A stretch of 64,000 nucleotides of DNA from Ruegeria halocynthiae (GCF_900106805.1 NZ_FNNP01000001.1:1488001-1552000); one strand, 5' to 3'. Counted from the stretch's first letter, positions 1 through 10,550 are shown. Notes: generated from the sequence alone by a model not told the origin. Program-made: numbers and translations.

Positions 1-1
1 T

Positions 2-286
2 GTCATCGAAGTGCAGAAACCGTCTGACAAGATTCCAGCGATTGAGCAGACCTATTCGGCGGGCGCCGTTTGTCTGGCATTGCTGAACGCCGCGCTGGCT
101 GCAGGATGGGGTGCGAACTGGCTGTCCGGCTGGCAATCCCATGACCGCAGTTTCTGCACGCAAGGATTGGGCTTGGCTGACAGCGAGAAGATTGCGGGTT
201 TCATCCACATCGCAACCGAGGGCAATGCGCCACCAGAGCGACCGCGCCCAGATGTGACGGCGCTGACCCGATGGGTTTCGGAATGA
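2..286 (+). CDS. Nitroreductase family protein, C-terminal fragment
   Basis: This is the last 94 or so residues of a protein whose start lies before the window; the reading frame is open from base 2. The segment around GAVCLALLNAALAAGWGANW followed by a short acidic tail ending in a Trp is typical of the C-terminal half of small YdjA-type FMN-dependent nitroreductases. Members reduce nitro or quinone compounds with NAD(P)H in the cytoplasm. A GTG at 11 is only an internal codon. The stop overlaps the next gene's ATG as ATGA, so the two are probably translated together. The family call rests on the C-terminus alone; substrate unknown. Confidence 0.75.
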   Translation, partial: VIEVQKPSDKIPAIEQTYSAGAVCLALLNAALAAGWGANWLSGWQSHDRSFCTQGLGLADSEKIAGFIHIATEGNAPPERPRPDVTALTRWVSE

Positions 287-981
287 TCATCATCCAGTCA
301 TTTCTGCAAGCACTTGGCCAGATCGGCGACCCCCGGTTCCGCAAGGTTCTGCTTTTGGGCGTCGGTCTGACATTCACACTGCTGGTCGCTGCCTACGCCG
401 GATTCCTGTGGCTGATCAACGTGTTGGTCGGTGAACAGGCCACTCTGCCGATATTGGGTGAGGTGACATGGCTGAATGATCTGCTCAGCGTCTCGTCTTT
501 CCTGCTGATGATGATCTTGTCGGTATTTCTGATGGTGCCTGTTGCCTCGGCCATCACATCGATGTTTCTGGATGAGGTCGCACAGGCGGTTGAGGATCAA
601 CACTACCCCGACCTCGCGCCCGCGAAGCGTATTCCTTTTGGCGACGCGCTACAGGATACGCTCAGCTTTTTGGGTGTCCTGATTGTCGCCAACCTGCTGG
701 CTTTGATCCTTTATGCGTTTTTTGCGCCATTCGCGCTGTTCATTTTCTGGGGTATGAACGGATTTCTTCTGGGGCGAGAATACTTCACCCTGGCAGCCAT
801 GCGCAGGTTGGGTCGTGAAGGCGCAAAAAAGCTGCGGGCAAAACATGCGACAACCATCTGGGTCGCAGGCATCCTTATGGCAATCCCCCTTTCGGTTCCG
901 CTGGTCAACCTGCTGATCCCGATCCTTGGCGCGGCGACGTTCACCCATATCTACCACGGCCTGTCAGATAACCGACCCTGA
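283..981 (+). CDS. EI24/CysZ-like integral membrane protein
   Basis: A 232-residue membrane protein with about four hydrophobic spans, near residues 20-47, 65-88, 130-165 and 195-222. The GMNGFLLGREYF segment and the overall pattern match the EI24 domain family, which includes the sulfate permease CysZ. I started at ATG 283, which overlaps the upstream stop (ATGA), rather than at the in-frame ATG 271. This implies translational coupling with the nitroreductase. CysZ-like sulfate transport is possible, but most alphaproteobacterial members are uncharacterised, so only the family is claimed. Confidence 0.8.
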   Translation: MIIIQSFLQALGQIGDPRFRKVLLLGVGLTFTLLVAAYAGFLWLINVLVGEQATLPILGEVTWLNDLLSVSSFLLMMILSVFLMVPVASAITSMFLDEVAQAVEDQHYPDLAPAKRIPFGDALQDTLSFLGVLIVANLLALILYAFFAPFALFIFWGMNGFLLGREYFTLAAMRRLGREGAKKLRAKHATTIWVAGILMAIPLSVPLVNLLIPILGAATFTHIYHGLSDNRP

Positions 982-982
982 G

Positions 983-1258
983 TTAATCGCGGGGCTCCAA
1001 CTGGTTCAACCAATCGAAGTCCCGAATGCTGATCACACCCGAGATGATAATGGCCGCAATGATCCCCCATAACACCACCGAAATCCCGGTGGTGATCCAC
1101 AACTTTTTCTTCATGTGATGGACTTCCGGTGCACCCGCGTGAGTGCCCGGAACAATATCGCCCAGATCACCCTGCGTCTTGATGCGAACTGGCAGAACAA
1201 TCAGCAGGGTCAGAAACCAAATGACTGCGAACAAAACCAGAGCGGCGGTGATTGTCAT
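983..1258 (-). CDS. DUF1467 family small membrane protein
   Basis: A 91-residue protein with two membrane spans, at about residues 4-24 and 55-75, separated by a short charged loop with a DIVPGTHAGAP stretch. This matches the DUF1467 family of alphaproteobacteria, whose function is unknown. It starts 5 bp after the methylmalonyl-CoA epimerase stop, so the two form one transcript. That neighbour pair is common in Rhodobacterales. No catalytic motif is visible. Confidence 0.85.
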   Translation of the reverse strand: MTITAALVLFAVIWFLTLLIVLPVRIKTQGDLGDIVPGTHAGAPEVHHMKKKLWITTGISVVLWGIIAAIIISGVISIRDFDWLNQLEPRD

Positions 1259-1263
1259 CAGCT

Positions 1264-1668
1264 TCAGACCTGTTCCAGCTCGACCAGACAGCCGTTGAAA
1301 TCCTTCGGATGCAGGAACAATACCGGCTTGCCATGCGCGCCGATCTTGGGCTCGCCTGAACCCAGAACACGCGCGCCAGTCTCTTTCAGATGATCACGGG
1401 CTGCGATGATATCTTCGACCTCATAGCAGACATGATGGATGCCACCTGATGGGTTCTTTTCCAGAAACCCGTTGATCGGGCTGTTCTCACCCAGAGGGTA
1501 CAGGAGCTCGATCTTGGTGTTGGGAAGTTCGATGAACACCACTGTGACCCCATGATCTGGCTCGTCCTGCGGCGCGCCGACCTTGGCGCCCAAAGCGTTG
1601 CGATACTGGGCCGACGCGGCTTCGAGGTCGGGAACGGCAATGGCTACATGGTTCAGGCGACCGATCAT
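1264..1668 (-). CDS. mce: Methylmalonyl-CoA epimerase
   Basis: A 134-residue vicinal-oxygen-chelate fold protein that interconverts (2R)- and (2S)-methylmalonyl-CoA in propionyl-CoA breakdown. Metal ligands expected for the family are visible: the His in GRLNHVAIAVPDLE near the start, the His of GGIHHVCYEV in the middle and the Glu in CLVELEQV at the end. I used ATG 1668, which has a GGAGAG ribosome site just upstream, rather than the in-frame ATG at 1683. The mutase genes are not in this window. It is followed by the DUF1467 gene. Confidence 0.93.
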   Translation of the reverse strand: MIGRLNHVAIAVPDLEAASAQYRNALGAKVGAPQDEPDHGVTVVFIELPNTKIELLYPLGENSPINGFLEKNPSGGIHHVCYEVEDIIAARDHLKETGARVLGSGEPKIGAHGKPVLFLHPKDFNGCLVELEQV

Positions 1669-1803
1669 GAAACTCTCCTTCATTCTGCGTTGCCGCGCTT
1701 ATGGGGGCTGTCGGATCGAAGGGCAAGTGGGCCAAAGCGCACGTTAACCCTGTATTAGCCAGAAGTTCCTAGCGTGAGGCATCTGCTAAACAGGAGTTCT
1801 GCC

Positions 1804-2520
1804 ATGGACGATTCGGGACCTTTCGCCTCTCCGGCCCTGCCCACCAAGATGCGGCCGCTGTTGGGCCAGACCATTCTTGTGGTCGAAGACAGCCGCTATG
1901 CCTGCGATGCAATTCGATTGATGTGCCTGCACAGCGGCGCGCGTATCCGGCGGGCAGATTGTTTGAAATCGGCACGGCGGCATCTGCAAATCTACCGCCC
2001 TTCGGTCCTGATCGCCGATATGGGACTACCGGATGGTTCAGGCGCCGACCTGATCGCCGAACTGACTCATGCCGTGCCGCGTATTGGCGCCATCATTGGC
2101 TTGTCAGGGGACGACAACGCCCGGGCGTTAGCCCTGCGCGCAGGTGCAGACGGGTTTCTGGCAAAACCACTGACATCTGTCGCCTATTTCCAAAGAACCA
2201 TTCTTGAATTGTTGCCCGAAGATCGCCGTCCTGGCGATCTGAATGCCGTCAGAGAGGATATCGTTCGCCCGGACCCACTCGCCTATCAGGATGATATGGC
2301 GCATATCGCCGATGTACTGACCGGCCCCACCGATCAGCACACATTGGATTATGTTGCACAGTTCCTGCAAAGCGTCGCAAGGGATGCAGAAGATGCAGTT
2401 CTTGCCGAAGCCGCCCATGAGCTTGCCCAGTCGCGCGCAAAGGGCAGCCCCGTAACGGCGCAAGCCGCAAGGGTTGCCGGATTAGTGCAGGATCGGCTGG
2501 AGCGGCAAGAGGCGATCTGA
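1804..2520 (+). CDS. Response regulator receiver protein with an uncharacterised helical C-terminus
   Basis: 238 residues. The N-terminal part (about 20-145) is a CheY-like receiver: acidic pair Glu28-Asp29, phosphoacceptor Asp72 in LIADMGLPDGSG, Ser101 and Lys121 in the FLAKPL motif. The remaining 90 residues are Ala/Asp/Glu-rich and helical-looking, with no recognisable DNA-binding or enzymatic domain. The start at 1804 has an AGGAG site; the longer start at 1774 lacks one. No histidine kinase is nearby. It may act by protein-protein contact, but the partner and output are unknown. Confidence 0.85.
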   Translation: MDDSGPFASPALPTKMRPLLGQTILVVEDSRYACDAIRLMCLHSGARIRRADCLKSARRHLQIYRPSVLIADMGLPDGSGADLIAELTHAVPRIGAIIGLSGDDNARALALRAGADGFLAKPLTSVAYFQRTILELLPEDRRPGDLNAVREDIVRPDPLAYQDDMAHIADVLTGPTDQHTLDYVAQFLQSVARDAEDAVLAEAAHELAQSRAKGSPVTAQAARVAGLVQDRLERQEAI

Positions 2521-2521
2521 C

Positions 2522-2641
2522 ATGCTGACCGCCTATTTCATAACCTCCGCGATCCTTTGCATCTGGATGTACCGTCAGACTCGCCACGCCGCTAAGAGCA
2601 TTCGCAGCAACCGTCGGAACATAGCAAATCCGCTGGATTGA
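2522..2641 (+). CDS. Small hypothetical protein with one possible membrane helix
   Basis: An ATG one base after the response-regulator stop opens a 39-codon frame: MLTAYFITSAILCIWMYRQT, then an Arg/Lys/Asn-rich tail. The first 17 residues could form a short membrane anchor with a basic cytoplasmic tail. The tight spacing suggests translational coupling with the regulator. Nothing else supports function, and the length alone could arise by chance. Confidence 0.45.
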   Translation: MLTAYFITSAILCIWMYRQTRHAAKSIRSNRRNIANPLD

Positions 2642-2724
2642 CCCCCGGGTGTGTTAATTTCTTGAGACCGGTGCACATGCATCGGGCAGCGGCAACATCT
2701 GTCAGTCCGCTACTCCTGAACGCG

Positions 2725-2749
2725 AACCGCCCGCACAAGGCGGGCGGTT
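2725..2749 (-). terminator. Hairpin downstream of aspS
   Basis: A perfect 10-bp inverted repeat, AACCGCCCGC / GCGGGCGGTT, with a 5-base loop, lies 5 bp beyond the aspS stop. There is no clear U-run on either strand, so termination strength is uncertain. It could also serve the plus-strand genes ending at 2641. Confidence 0.6.
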
Positions 2750-2753
2750 GGTA

Positions 2754-4529
2754 TTACTCCTGCGGGATGATCCTGAGGCCCAGTTCCATCAACTGATCCG
2801 AAGTCGGATCAGACGGGGCATCCATCATCAGGTCCTCGGCGCGCTGGTTCATCGGGAACATCATGACCTCTCGGATGTTGGCTTCATCAGCCAGCAACAT
2901 CACGATACGGTCGATCCCTGCAGCGCAACCACCGTGTGGCGGGGCACCGTAGTGGAAAGCACTGAAGAGCGCGCCAAAGCGGGATTTGACCTCATCCTCA
3001 CCGTATCCGGCCAGCTCAAACGCCTTCAGCATAATCTCAGGCTTGTGGTTCCGGATCGCGCCCGAGACCAGCTCATACCCGTTACAGGCCAGATCGTACT
3101 GATAACCGCGCACATCCAGCGGGTTGCCTTGCAGCGCCTCCATACCGCCTTGCGGCATCGAGAACGGATTGTGTTCAAAATCGATCGCGCCGGTTTCTTC
3201 GTCCTGCTCGTAGATAGGAAAATCGACAATCCAAGCAAAGGCGAACCGGTCTTTTTCGGTAAGGTTCAGTTCGTCGCCAATCACGTCACGCGCCTTGCCG
3301 GCAACCTTTTCAAAGGCTTTGGGTTTCCCACCCAGGAAAAACGCTGCGTCGCCAACGCCCAGACCCAACTGCTGTCGGATCGCCTCGGTACGTTCTGGAC
3401 CGATGTTTTTAGCCAGCGGGCCAGCGGCTTCCATCCCTTCGCCCTGATCGCGCCAGAAGATGTAGCCCATACCGGGCAGACCCTCTTTCTGGGCAAACGC
3501 GTTCATGCGGTCACAGAACTTACGGCTGCCGCCGCTGGGCGCCGGGATGGCGCGGATTTCGGTGCCGTCCTGCTCCAACAGCTTCGCGAAAATCGCGAAG
3601 CCACTATCGCGGAAGTGGTCAGAGACCACTTGCATTTTAATAGGGTTGCGCAGGTCCGGCTTGTCGGAACCGTACCATAGGGCCGCGTCCTTGTAGGAAA
3701 TCTGCGGCCACTCCTGATCGACCTTGCGGCCGCCGCCGAACTCTTCGAACACGCCAGTCAGAACGGGCTGGATGGTGTCGAACACGTCTTGCTGTTCGAC
3801 AAACGACATCTCAAGGTCAAGCTGGTAGAAATCGGTGGGCGAGCGGTCGGCACGTGGGTCTTCGTCGCGAAAGCAAGGCGCGATCTGGAAATACTTGTCG
3901 AAGCCTGACACCATGATCAGCTGTTTGAACTGCTGCGGGGCCTGCGGCAGGGCGTAGAACTTGCCGGGATGCAGGCGCGACGGCACCAGAAAGTCGCGCG
4001 CGCCTTCGGGCGAGGACGCCGTGATGATCGGCGTCTGATACTCGCGGAAATCCAGATCCCACATCCGGCGGCGCATTGAAGCGACAACATCCGAGCGCAG
4101 GGTCATGTTCTGCTGCATCGCCTCGCGGCGCAGGTCCAGATAACGATAGCGCAGGCGGGTTTCCTCGGGGTATTCCTGATCGCCGAACACCATCAGAGGC
4201 AGTTCGTCAGCGGCACCCAGAACCTCAAGCTCACGCACGTAAACCTCGATTTCACCGGTGGGCAGTTTCGAGTTTACCAAATCTGCGGCACGCGCTTTGA
4301 CGGTGCCGTCGATACGGATACACCATTCTGACCGCACCTTTTCCAACTCGGCAAAGGCGGCGCTATCGCCGTCGCACAGAACTTGCGTTACACCAAAGTG
4401 GTCGCGCAGGTCGATGAACAAGACGCCACCGTGATCTCGGACCCGATGCACCCAACCGGACAGGCGAACGGTTTCGCCAACATTGGCGGCAGTCAGTGCG
4501 GCGCAGGTATGGCTGCGGTAGGCGTGCAT
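2754..4529 (-). CDS. aspS: Aspartyl-tRNA synthetase
   Basis: 591 residues, the usual bacterial AspRS size, charging tRNA-Asp (and perhaps tRNA-Asn) in the cytoplasm. The N-terminal OB-fold anticodon domain shows [19 protein letters not shown]. Class II motif 2 is seen as [10 protein letters not shown] followed by [11 protein letters not shown], and motif 3 as [10 protein letters not shown] near the C-terminus, with the bacterial insertion domain between. I chose ATG 4529, which has an AAGGGAT site upstream, over the longer frame start at 4571. A hairpin follows the stop. Confidence 0.97.
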   Translation of the reverse strand: MHAYRSHTCAALTAANVGETVRLSGWVHRVRDHGGVLFIDLRDHFGVTQVLCDGDSAAFAELEKVRSEWCIRIDGTVKARAADLVNSKLPTGEIEVYVRELEVLGAADELPLMVFGDQEYPEETRLRYRYLDLRREAMQQNMTLRSDVVASMRRRMWDLDFREYQTPIITASSPEGARDFLVPSRLHPGKFYALPQAPQQFKQLIMVSGFDKYFQIAPCFRDEDPRADRSPTDFYQLDLEMSFVEQQDVFDTIQPVLTGVFEEFGGGRKVDQEWPQISYKDAALWYGSDKPDLRNPIKMQVVSDHFRDSGFAIFAKLLEQDGTEIRAIPAPSGGSRKFCDRMNAFAQKEGLPGMGYIFWRDQGEGMEAAGPLAKNIGPERTEAIRQQLGLGVGDAAFFLGGKPKAFEKVAGKARDVIGDELNLTEKDRFAFAWIVDFPIYEQDEETGAIDFEHNPFSMPQGGMEALQGNPLDVRGYQYDLACNGYELVSGAIRNHKPEIMLKAFELAGYGEDEVKSRFGALFSAFHYGAPPHGGCAAGIDRIVMLLADEANIREVMMFPMNQRAEDLMMDAPSDPTSDQLMELGLRIIPQE

Positions 4530-4607
4530 GGAGATATCCCTTCGGGCGCAGAATTCGTCGCGCCGATACACCCTGTCAGGCTTGGAAAGTCAAGGCGGGT
4601 CGCGCCG

Positions 4608-5279
4608 TCAAAACGGCCTTTGCACATTGCCCGAGTAGAAATAGATGCCCAGCCCCGCCGCAAAGATGATGTTACCTGCAATCGCATGCAGCAAAACCGC
4701 ATAGAAAAAAGAGCCACGCTGCCGGTACGCCCAGGAAAACAACAGCCCGCCACCGAATGTCATGATGGCGACGATCCAGCTCCAGTACATAAGGTGGGCC
4801 AGCGAGAACAATCCCGCGTTCAGAAGATAGACCGCTCGACCATTGGGCAGGATCGACCGGTAGCGTCGAAAAAACAGGGATCGAAACAATAGCTCTTGGG
4901 GAAGGGCCGAGGCCAGGGGATAGCCGATCCAGATGAACGCCAACAATTTTGGATGGTTCAGCAAAAGTGAGAACGCAGCACCTGGTCGCGTGATCAGAAC
5001 CAAAGCCGAACAAATCGCGATCATGGCGACAGCAAAGACAGCAAGCTCGCGCCACGACCAATTGCGCCAGTTGTAACGCAACTCAGCCCAAGCAAAGCCC
5101 GGCGTAAAATGCAGCAGCACAATCCCGATGGCGGTAAAGGTGAACAGTGATGGGAACATCCAGTCCGGTGGAAAAAATACCGCAATCACTACCGGAACGG
5201 CGATGAAAAAAAGCCCGAATTCCAGTCTCAAGCGGTGCTGCATGGCCGATGTCTCGGACCAATTGCTTTGTCTGTTCAC
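4608..5279 (-). CDS. CPBP family intramembrane glutamic protease-like protein
   Basis: A 223-residue protein with about six membrane segments. The C-terminal half has the CPBP/Abi motifs: PQELLFRSLFF (motif 1, Glu-x3-Arg; the usual EE pair is QE here), FSLAHLMYW (motif 2 His) and HAIAGNIIF (motif 3). The family includes CAAX-prenyl endopeptidases and bacteriocin-immunity proteins; the substrate is unknown. The frame opens with GTG at 5279, overlapping the pabC stop by 4 bp. An ATG at 5243 is an alternative start. It is likely cotranscribed with pabBC. Confidence 0.82.
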   Translation of the reverse strand: MNRQSNWSETSAMQHRLRLEFGLFFIAVPVVIAVFFPPDWMFPSLFTFTAIGIVLLHFTPGFAWAELRYNWRNWSWRELAVFAVAMIAICSALVLITRPGAAFSLLLNHPKLLAFIWIGYPLASALPQELLFRSLFFRRYRSILPNGRAVYLLNAGLFSLAHLMYWSWIVAIMTFGGGLLFSWAYRQRGSFFYAVLLHAIAGNIIFAAGLGIYFYSGNVQRPF

Positions 5280-5923
5280 GTTACTGCAAGCTCCGCCCGG
5301 ATCAATCCTCGCAGGGAATTCCCTACATGGACCATTTGCGCATCCCGAAGATCAGTCAAGGACAGTGTGGCTTGGGTAACCCGTTTGTTTTCCAAATATT
5401 CTTCGCGCAAGATCCCTGGCAATACCCCGCTGGATAATGAAGGTGTCAGGTAGCGGCCATCTGGCATTTCCAGAAAAAGGTTGGTGATTGTGCCTTCACA
5501 AAGCTCGTCACGCTCATTGAGGAAGACCAATTCGTCGACACCCGTCGGTATTGACGCGCGAGCAGTGTCGTAGACAGCACGCCGGGTGGATTTGTGGCGC
5601 AACCAGATGTCGGATGCGGTCAGCCGGATGTCTGAAATGGCTAATCTCCAGAGATCCGGGTTTTTAGCCAATGGGCCTGTCGTCAGATCGAATTGGCCTG
5701 CGGTATCCAGCGTCAAACGGCATCTTAGCGGGGAATCCCCGCGCGCGGCATTCAACATCCGGGCGGCAATTTCCGCGCTAAACGGAATTCCAAAGGTTTT
5801 GGCAGAACGCGCCATGCGCCCCAGATGACGAGCCAACCGAACGAAACCTTGCCCGGGCCGAAAAGCCAGCGTTTCGATCAGACGGAAATCAGGTTCAGTT
5901 GGTGCGCGAAGCGGGCTTTCCAT
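5276..5923 (-). CDS. pabC: Aminotransferase class IV, probable 4-amino-4-deoxychorismate lyase
   Basis: 215 residues, a short class IV fold-type enzyme. The Arg-rich N-terminal part with LIETLAF and HLGRMARSAKTFGIPF, the Lys in HKSTRRAVYD (candidate PLP lysine), the central DELVFLNERDELCEGTITNLF motif, and SSGVLPGILRE all fit the family. Its position directly after pabB, overlapping it by 46 bp, points to release of p-aminobenzoate from aminodeoxychorismate for folate synthesis. A branched-chain or D-amino-acid transaminase is less likely given that context. Confidence 0.88.
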   Translation of the reverse strand: MESPLRAPTEPDFRLIETLAFRPGQGFVRLARHLGRMARSAKTFGIPFSAEIAARMLNAARGDSPLRCRLTLDTAGQFDLTTGPLAKNPDLWRLAISDIRLTASDIWLRHKSTRRAVYDTARASIPTGVDELVFLNERDELCEGTITNLFLEMPDGRYLTPSLSSGVLPGILREEYLENKRVTQATLSLTDLRDAQMVHVGNSLRGLIRAELAVT

Positions 5924-7011
5924 AGCGCCTCCTCATATTCAGATGGGGCGGTACTGTCCCAAATGACGCCACCTCCGACATTCAGGGTGGCCTTCCCGTC
6001 TTCAACCATCAAGGTCCTGATCGCCACGTTGAATTCGGATCGGCCATCCGGCGCGGCCCAACCAATGGTGCCGCAATAGGCATCACGCGGCCAGGGCTCC
6101 AACTCGGACAGGATTTCCATCGCGCGGATTTTTGGTGCGCCTGTAATAGAGCCACAAGGAAACAGCGCCGTCAGGATATCGGATAGCCCCACGCCCAGAT
6201 GCAGTTGCGCCCGCACCAGCGAGACCATCTGATGCACTGTGGCATAGGTTTCGACCTTGAACAGTTCGGGTACTTTTACCGATCCGGCAAGTGCAACGCG
6301 GCTGATATCGTTGCGCAGCAGGTCGACAATCATCAGGTTTTCCGCCCGGTTCTTTTCATCCGTAGTCAGGAAGGCTCGGCGGTGGGCATCTTCGGCCATG
6401 TCTTCGCTACGCGGCTGAGTACCCTTCATGGGCCGTGTCTCGATACGGCCATCGGCGTCGGTGCGAAAGAACAGTTCGGGCGAACGGCTCAGCAGATCAG
6501 GCAAACCATCCTGTTCAACCAGCGCACCATGCCCAACGGGTTGATTGGCCGCCAGCGCAGCATACAAGCCGCCACTGCTGCCCTTAAAAGTTATGTCTAT
6601 CGGAAAGGTCAGATTGGCCTGATAAATGTCACCCGCGCCAATCGCATCGTGAACGGTTTGAAAGGCCTGCGTGTATCGGGCTTCGTCCCAACACGGCTCA
6701 AACCCGGTTAGCTCACCGTCTGCTGTTGGCAAAGCGCACCGGTCCGGCGCATCGTAAACCCCAAAACACAGCAATGGCAGGCGTCGTTTTTCGGGCAGGC
6801 GTTTCGCCAGGCGCGGCTCCAGGACGTACCCAAGCTCATAGCTGGCATATCCGGCCAGCCAACCACCCTGCGCGCGCGCCTCATCCAGCGCTGCCAAAGC
6901 CTGCGGCACGTCTTCCGCATTGTCTGCGCGGATGAGCTGAGACGGACACTCAAACCGGGTTCCTCGCCCGGCTGGTCCCTGATCGAAACGAATACGCACG
7001 TGCATCCTCAT
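5878..7011 (-). CDS. pabB: Aminodeoxychorismate synthase component I
   Basis: About 377 residues of the chorismate-binding family. Motifs seen: TRPMKGTQPR with the catalytic Lys characteristic of PabB, KNRAENLMIVDLLRNDISRV, ETYATVHQMVS, and the CGSITGAPKIRAMEIL signature near the C-terminus. It adds ammonia to chorismate, with PabA supplying ammonia; no pabA lies in the window. The open frame continues upstream to 7791 but that part is the antisense of carB. ATG 7011 or 7005 (MHVRIRFD) is the likely start. Transcribed divergently from carB. Confidence 0.93.
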   Translation of the reverse strand: MRMHVRIRFDQGPAGRGTRFECPSQLIRADNAEDVPQALAALDEARAQGGWLAGYASYELGYVLEPRLAKRLPEKRRLPLLCFGVYDAPDRCALPTADGELTGFEPCWDEARYTQAFQTVHDAIGAGDIYQANLTFPIDITFKGSSGGLYAALAANQPVGHGALVEQDGLPDLLSRSPELFFRTDADGRIETRPMKGTQPRSEDMAEDAHRRAFLTTDEKNRAENLMIVDLLRNDISRVALAGSVKVPELFKVETYATVHQMVSLVRAQLHLGVGLSDILTALFPCGSITGAPKIRAMEILSELEPWPRDAYCGTIGWAAPDGRSEFNVAIRTLMVEDGKATLNVGGGVIWDSTAPSEYEEALWKARFAHQLNLISV

Positions 7012-7182
7012 TTGTCGTGCTGCGCGGTATAGAGAATACGCTGTTAAGGGAAAGAGGGGAAAGCGGCAATTTCGTTCCTGATTCCGATCCCTCTTGCACC
7101 TTTTCGCGCGGTCCCTATAACGCAGGACAATTTGGGCGCATGGGCGGTGCCCTGACTCGCGGACAATCGAAGGAACAAGGCC

Positions 7183-10100
7183 ATGCCGAGAAGAACCGAC
7201 ATTCAGTCGATCATGATCATCGGGGCGGGCCCCATTGTCATCGGTCAGGCCTGTGAGTTCGACTATTCCGGCGCTCAGGCCTGCAAGGCGCTTCGCGAAG
7301 AAGGCTATCGGGTCATTCTGGTGAATTCGAACCCTGCCACGATCATGACCGACCCCGGTTTGGCCGACGCGACCTATATCGAGCCGATCACGCCCGAGGT
7401 TGTCGCCAAGATCATCGAGAAAGAACGCCCCGACGCCCTGCTGCCCACCATGGGCGGGCAAACCGGCCTGAACACCTCGCTGGCGCTGGAAGAGATGGGT
7501 GTGCTGGAGAAATTCGGCGTCGAAATGATTGGCGCGACCCGCGACGCCATCGAAATGGCCGAAGACCGCAAATTGTTCCGCGAAGCGATGGACCGGCTGG
7601 GCATCGAGAATCCAAAAGCCACAATCGTCACCGCCCCCAAACGCGAAGACGGTAGCACCGATCTGGATGCAGGCGTTCAAATCGCATTGGGCGATCTGGA
7701 GGACATCGGCCTGCCCGCGATCATCCGCCCCGCCTTTACCATGGGAGGCACTGGCGGTGGTGTGGCTTACAATCGCGAGGACTATATCCACTTCTGCCGT
7801 ACCGGCATGGACGCCTCGCCGGTAAACCAGATTCTGGTAGATGAATCGCTGCTGGGCTGGAAAGAATTCGAAATGGAGGTCGTCCGCGACAAAGCGGACA
7901 ATGCCATCATCGTCTGTTCAATCGAGAACATAGACCCGATGGGCGTGCATACCGGTGACTCAATCACCGTGGCCCCTGCCCTGACGCTGACCGACAAGGA
8001 ATACCAGATCATGCGCAACGGCTCGATCGCCGTGCTGCGCGAGATCGGCGTCGAAACCGGCGGTTCGAACGTACAATGGGCGATCAACCCCGATGATGGC
8101 CGCATGGTCGTGATCGAGATGAACCCGCGCGTGTCGCGGTCCTCGGCGCTGGCGTCGAAAGCAACCGGTTTCCCGATTGCCAAGATCGCCGCGAAACTGG
8201 CCGTCGGTTATACGCTGGACGAGTTGGACAATGACATCACCAAGGTCACGCCTGCGTCGTTTGAACCGACCATCGACTATGTGGTCACCAAGATCCCGAA
8301 ATTCGCTTTTGAGAAATTCCCCGGCTCTGAACCCTACCTAACCACCGCGATGAAGTCGGTGGGTGAGGCAATGTCTATCGGTCGCACGATCCACGAATCG
8401 ATGCAAAAGGCGCTGGCCTCGATGGAATCCGGGCTGACCGGGTTTGATGAGATTGAAATCCCCGGTCTGAATGTTGGCGTCTGGGACGAAGCGGACGACA
8501 AGGCGGCTGTGATCAAGGCGATCAGTCAGCAGACTCCGGACCGTTTGCGCACCATTGCGCAGGCCATGCGCCACGGTTTGACTGACGATGAAATATTCGG
8601 TGTCACAAAGTTCGACCCGTGGTTCCTGGCTCGCATCCGCGAGATCATCGAAGCCGAAAGCCAGCTGCGCAAAGACGGCCTGCCGCTGACCGAAGACGGC
8701 ATTCGCAAGCTGAAGATGCTGGGCTTTACCGATGCGCGTCTGGGCAATCTGACCGGTCGTGACGAAGACAATGTTCGCCGTGCCCGTCGAAACCTTGGGG
8801 TTGCGGCCGTATTCAAGCGTATCGACACATGCGCCGCCGAGTTTGAGGCGCAGACGCCCTACATGTATTCCACCTATGAGGCCCCGATGATGGGCGAGGT
8901 TGAATGCGAGGCCCGCCCTTCTGACCGCAAGAAGGTCGTCATTCTGGGCGGTGGACCGAACCGGATCGGTCAGGGCATCGAGTTTGACTATTGCTGCTGT
9001 CACGCCTGTTACGCGCTGACCGAGGCGGGGTATGAGACCATCATGGTCAACTGCAACCCTGAAACAGTCTCGACCGACTATGACACCTCGGACCGGCTGT
9101 ATTTTGAGCCGCTGACTTTCGAGCACGTCATGGAAATCCTGACGAAGGAACAGGAAAACGGCACGCTGCATGGTGTGATCGTTCAGTTCGGCGGCCAGAC
9201 CCCGCTGAAACTGGCCAACGCGTTGGAGGCCGAAGGTATTCCGATCCTCGGCACCACACCGGACGCCATCGATCTGGCCGAAGACCGCGAGCGGTTCCAG
9301 GCGCTGGTTAACGAGCTGGGTCTGAAACAGCCCAGAAACGGCATCGCCTCGACCGACGAACAGGCGTTGGAAATCGCCGAGGAAATCGGTTTCCCACTGG
9401 TCATCCGCCCGTCTTACGTTCTGGGCGGTCGCGCGATGGAAATCGTACGCGATATGGATCAGTTGCGCCGCTATATCAACGAGGCCGTCGTGGTTTCGGG
9501 CGACAGTCCCGTGCTGCTGGACAGCTATCTGTCGGGTGCGGTTGAGCTGGACGTTGACGCATTGTGCGATGGCACCGACGTGCATGTTGCTGGCATCATG
9601 CAGCATATCGAAGAGGCTGGCGTTCACTCGGGCGATAGTGCTTGTTCGCTACCGCCCTATTCACTGTCGAAAGAGATCATCGGGCAGATCAAGGATCAGG
9701 CGTTCAAACTGGCCAAGGCCCTGAACGTTGTCGGCCTGATGAATGTCCAGTTCGCGATCAAGGATAATGAGATCTACCTGATCGAAGTGAACCCCCGCGC
9801 CAGCCGCACCGTACCATTCGTGGCCAAGGCGACCGACAGTGCGATAGCATCCATCGCAGCGCGGCTGATGGCGGGTGAAAAGCTTTCGAACTTCCCTCTG
9901 CGCCCGGCTTATAAGACCGTCGACGACACCAAGATCGCCGATCAGATGACATTGGCCGACCCGGACATGCCGTGGTTCTCGGTGAAAGAGGCCGTGATGC
10001 CCTTCGCCCGATTCCCCGGTGTCGACACTATTCTTGGCCCGGAAATGCGTTCGACAGGCGAGGTCATGGGCTGGGACCGCGATTTCCCGCGCGCCTTCCT

Positions 10101-10527
10101 CAAGGCGCAGATGGGCGCTGGCATGGTTCTGCCATCCTCGGGCCGTGCGTTCATCTCGATCAAGGATGCGGACAAGGGCAAGGCCATGCTTGAAGCAGCG
10201 CAAGTGCTGGTCGAACAAGGCTTTACGCTGGTCGCAACCCGCGGCACGCAGGGCTGGCTGGAAGAACAAGGCGTTGTCTGCGAGGTCGTCAACAAGGTTT
10301 ATGAAGGCCGCCCGGACGTGGTGGATATGCTGAAAGACGGTCAAGTCCAGTTGGTGATGAACACCACCGAAGGCGCGCAGGCGGTCGAGGACAGCAAAGC
10401 CATCCGCTCCATCGCGCTTTATGATAAGATCCCCTACTTCACCACGGCCGCGGGATCGAATGCTGCAGCACTGGCGATCCAGGTGCAGGCTGAGGGCGAT
10501 GTCGAAGTTAAGTCTTTGCAGGGCTAG
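7183..10527 (+). CDS. carB: Carbamoyl-phosphate synthase large subunit
   Basis: 1114 residues, slightly longer than the E. coli protein, as is usual in alphaproteobacteria. It makes carbamoyl phosphate from bicarbonate, ATP and glutamine-derived ammonia for arginine and pyrimidines. Two homologous ATP-grasp halves are evident: [20 protein letters not shown] at residue 10 and the second copy, [20 protein letters not shown], at about residue 584. An allosteric MGS-like domain closes the protein ([17 protein letters not shown]). The small subunit gene carA is not in the window. A strong intrinsic terminator follows. Confidence 0.98.
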   Translation: MPRRTDIQSIMIIGAGPIVIGQACEFDYSGAQACKALREEGYRVILVNSNPATIMTDPGLADATYIEPITPEVVAKIIEKERPDALLPTMGGQTGLNTSLALEEMGVLEKFGVEMIGATRDAIEMAEDRKLFREAMDRLGIENPKATIVTAPKREDGSTDLDAGVQIALGDLEDIGLPAIIRPAFTMGGTGGGVAYNREDYIHFCRTGMDASPVNQILVDESLLGWKEFEMEVVRDKADNAIIVCSIENIDPMGVHTGDSITVAPALTLTDKEYQIMRNGSIAVLREIGVETGGSNVQWAINPDDGRMVVIEMNPRVSRSSALASKATGFPIAKIAAKLAVGYTLDELDNDITKVTPASFEPTIDYVVTKIPKFAFEKFPGSEPYLTTAMKSVGEAMSIGRTIHESMQKALASMESGLTGFDEIEIPGLNVGVWDEADDKAAVIKAISQQTPDRLRTIAQAMRHGLTDDEIFGVTKFDPWFLARIREIIEAESQLRKDGLPLTEDGIRKLKMLGFTDARLGNLTGRDEDNVRRARRNLGVAAVFKRIDTCAAEFEAQTPYMYSTYEAPMMGEVECEARPSDRKKVVILGGGPNRIGQGIEFDYCCCHACYALTEAGYETIMVNCNPETVSTDYDTSDRLYFEPLTFEHVMEILTKEQENGTLHGVIVQFGGQTPLKLANALEAEGIPILGTTPDAIDLAEDRERFQALVNELGLKQPRNGIASTDEQALEIAEEIGFPLVIRPSYVLGGRAMEIVRDMDQLRRYINEAVVVSGDSPVLLDSYLSGAVELDVDALCDGTDVHVAGIMQHIEEAGVHSGDSACSLPPYSLSKEIIGQIKDQAFKLAKALNVVGLMNVQFAIKDNEIYLIEVNPRASRTVPFVAKATDSAIASIAARLMAGEKLSNFPLRPAYKTVDDTKIADQMTLADPDMPWFSVKEAVMPFARFPGVDTILGPEMRSTGEVMGWDRDFPRAFLKAQMGAGMVLPSSGRAFISIKDADKGKAMLEAAQVLVEQGFTLVATRGTQGWLEEQGVVCEVVNKVYEGRPDVVDMLKDGQVQLVMNTTEGAQAVEDSKAIRSIALYDKIPYFTTAAGSNAAALAIQVQAEGDVEVKSLQG

Positions 10528-10550
10528 TCCCGCACCCGACAGAATTGAAA

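Noticed and set aside
1073..1094. 8-bp perfect inverted repeat CACCACCG / CGGTGGTG
   Set aside because: It lies inside the DUF1467 coding region and follows from codons for Thr-Thr and Val-Val; no regulatory position.
7012..7791. Upstream extension of the pabB open frame to 637 residues
   Set aside because: The extra N-terminal part is antisense to the well-conserved start of carB and its composition does not resemble any PabB domain.
8338..9627. 429-codon minus-strand frame within carB
   Set aside because: It is the antisense of the second carB half, with typical shadow-frame composition and no family resemblance.
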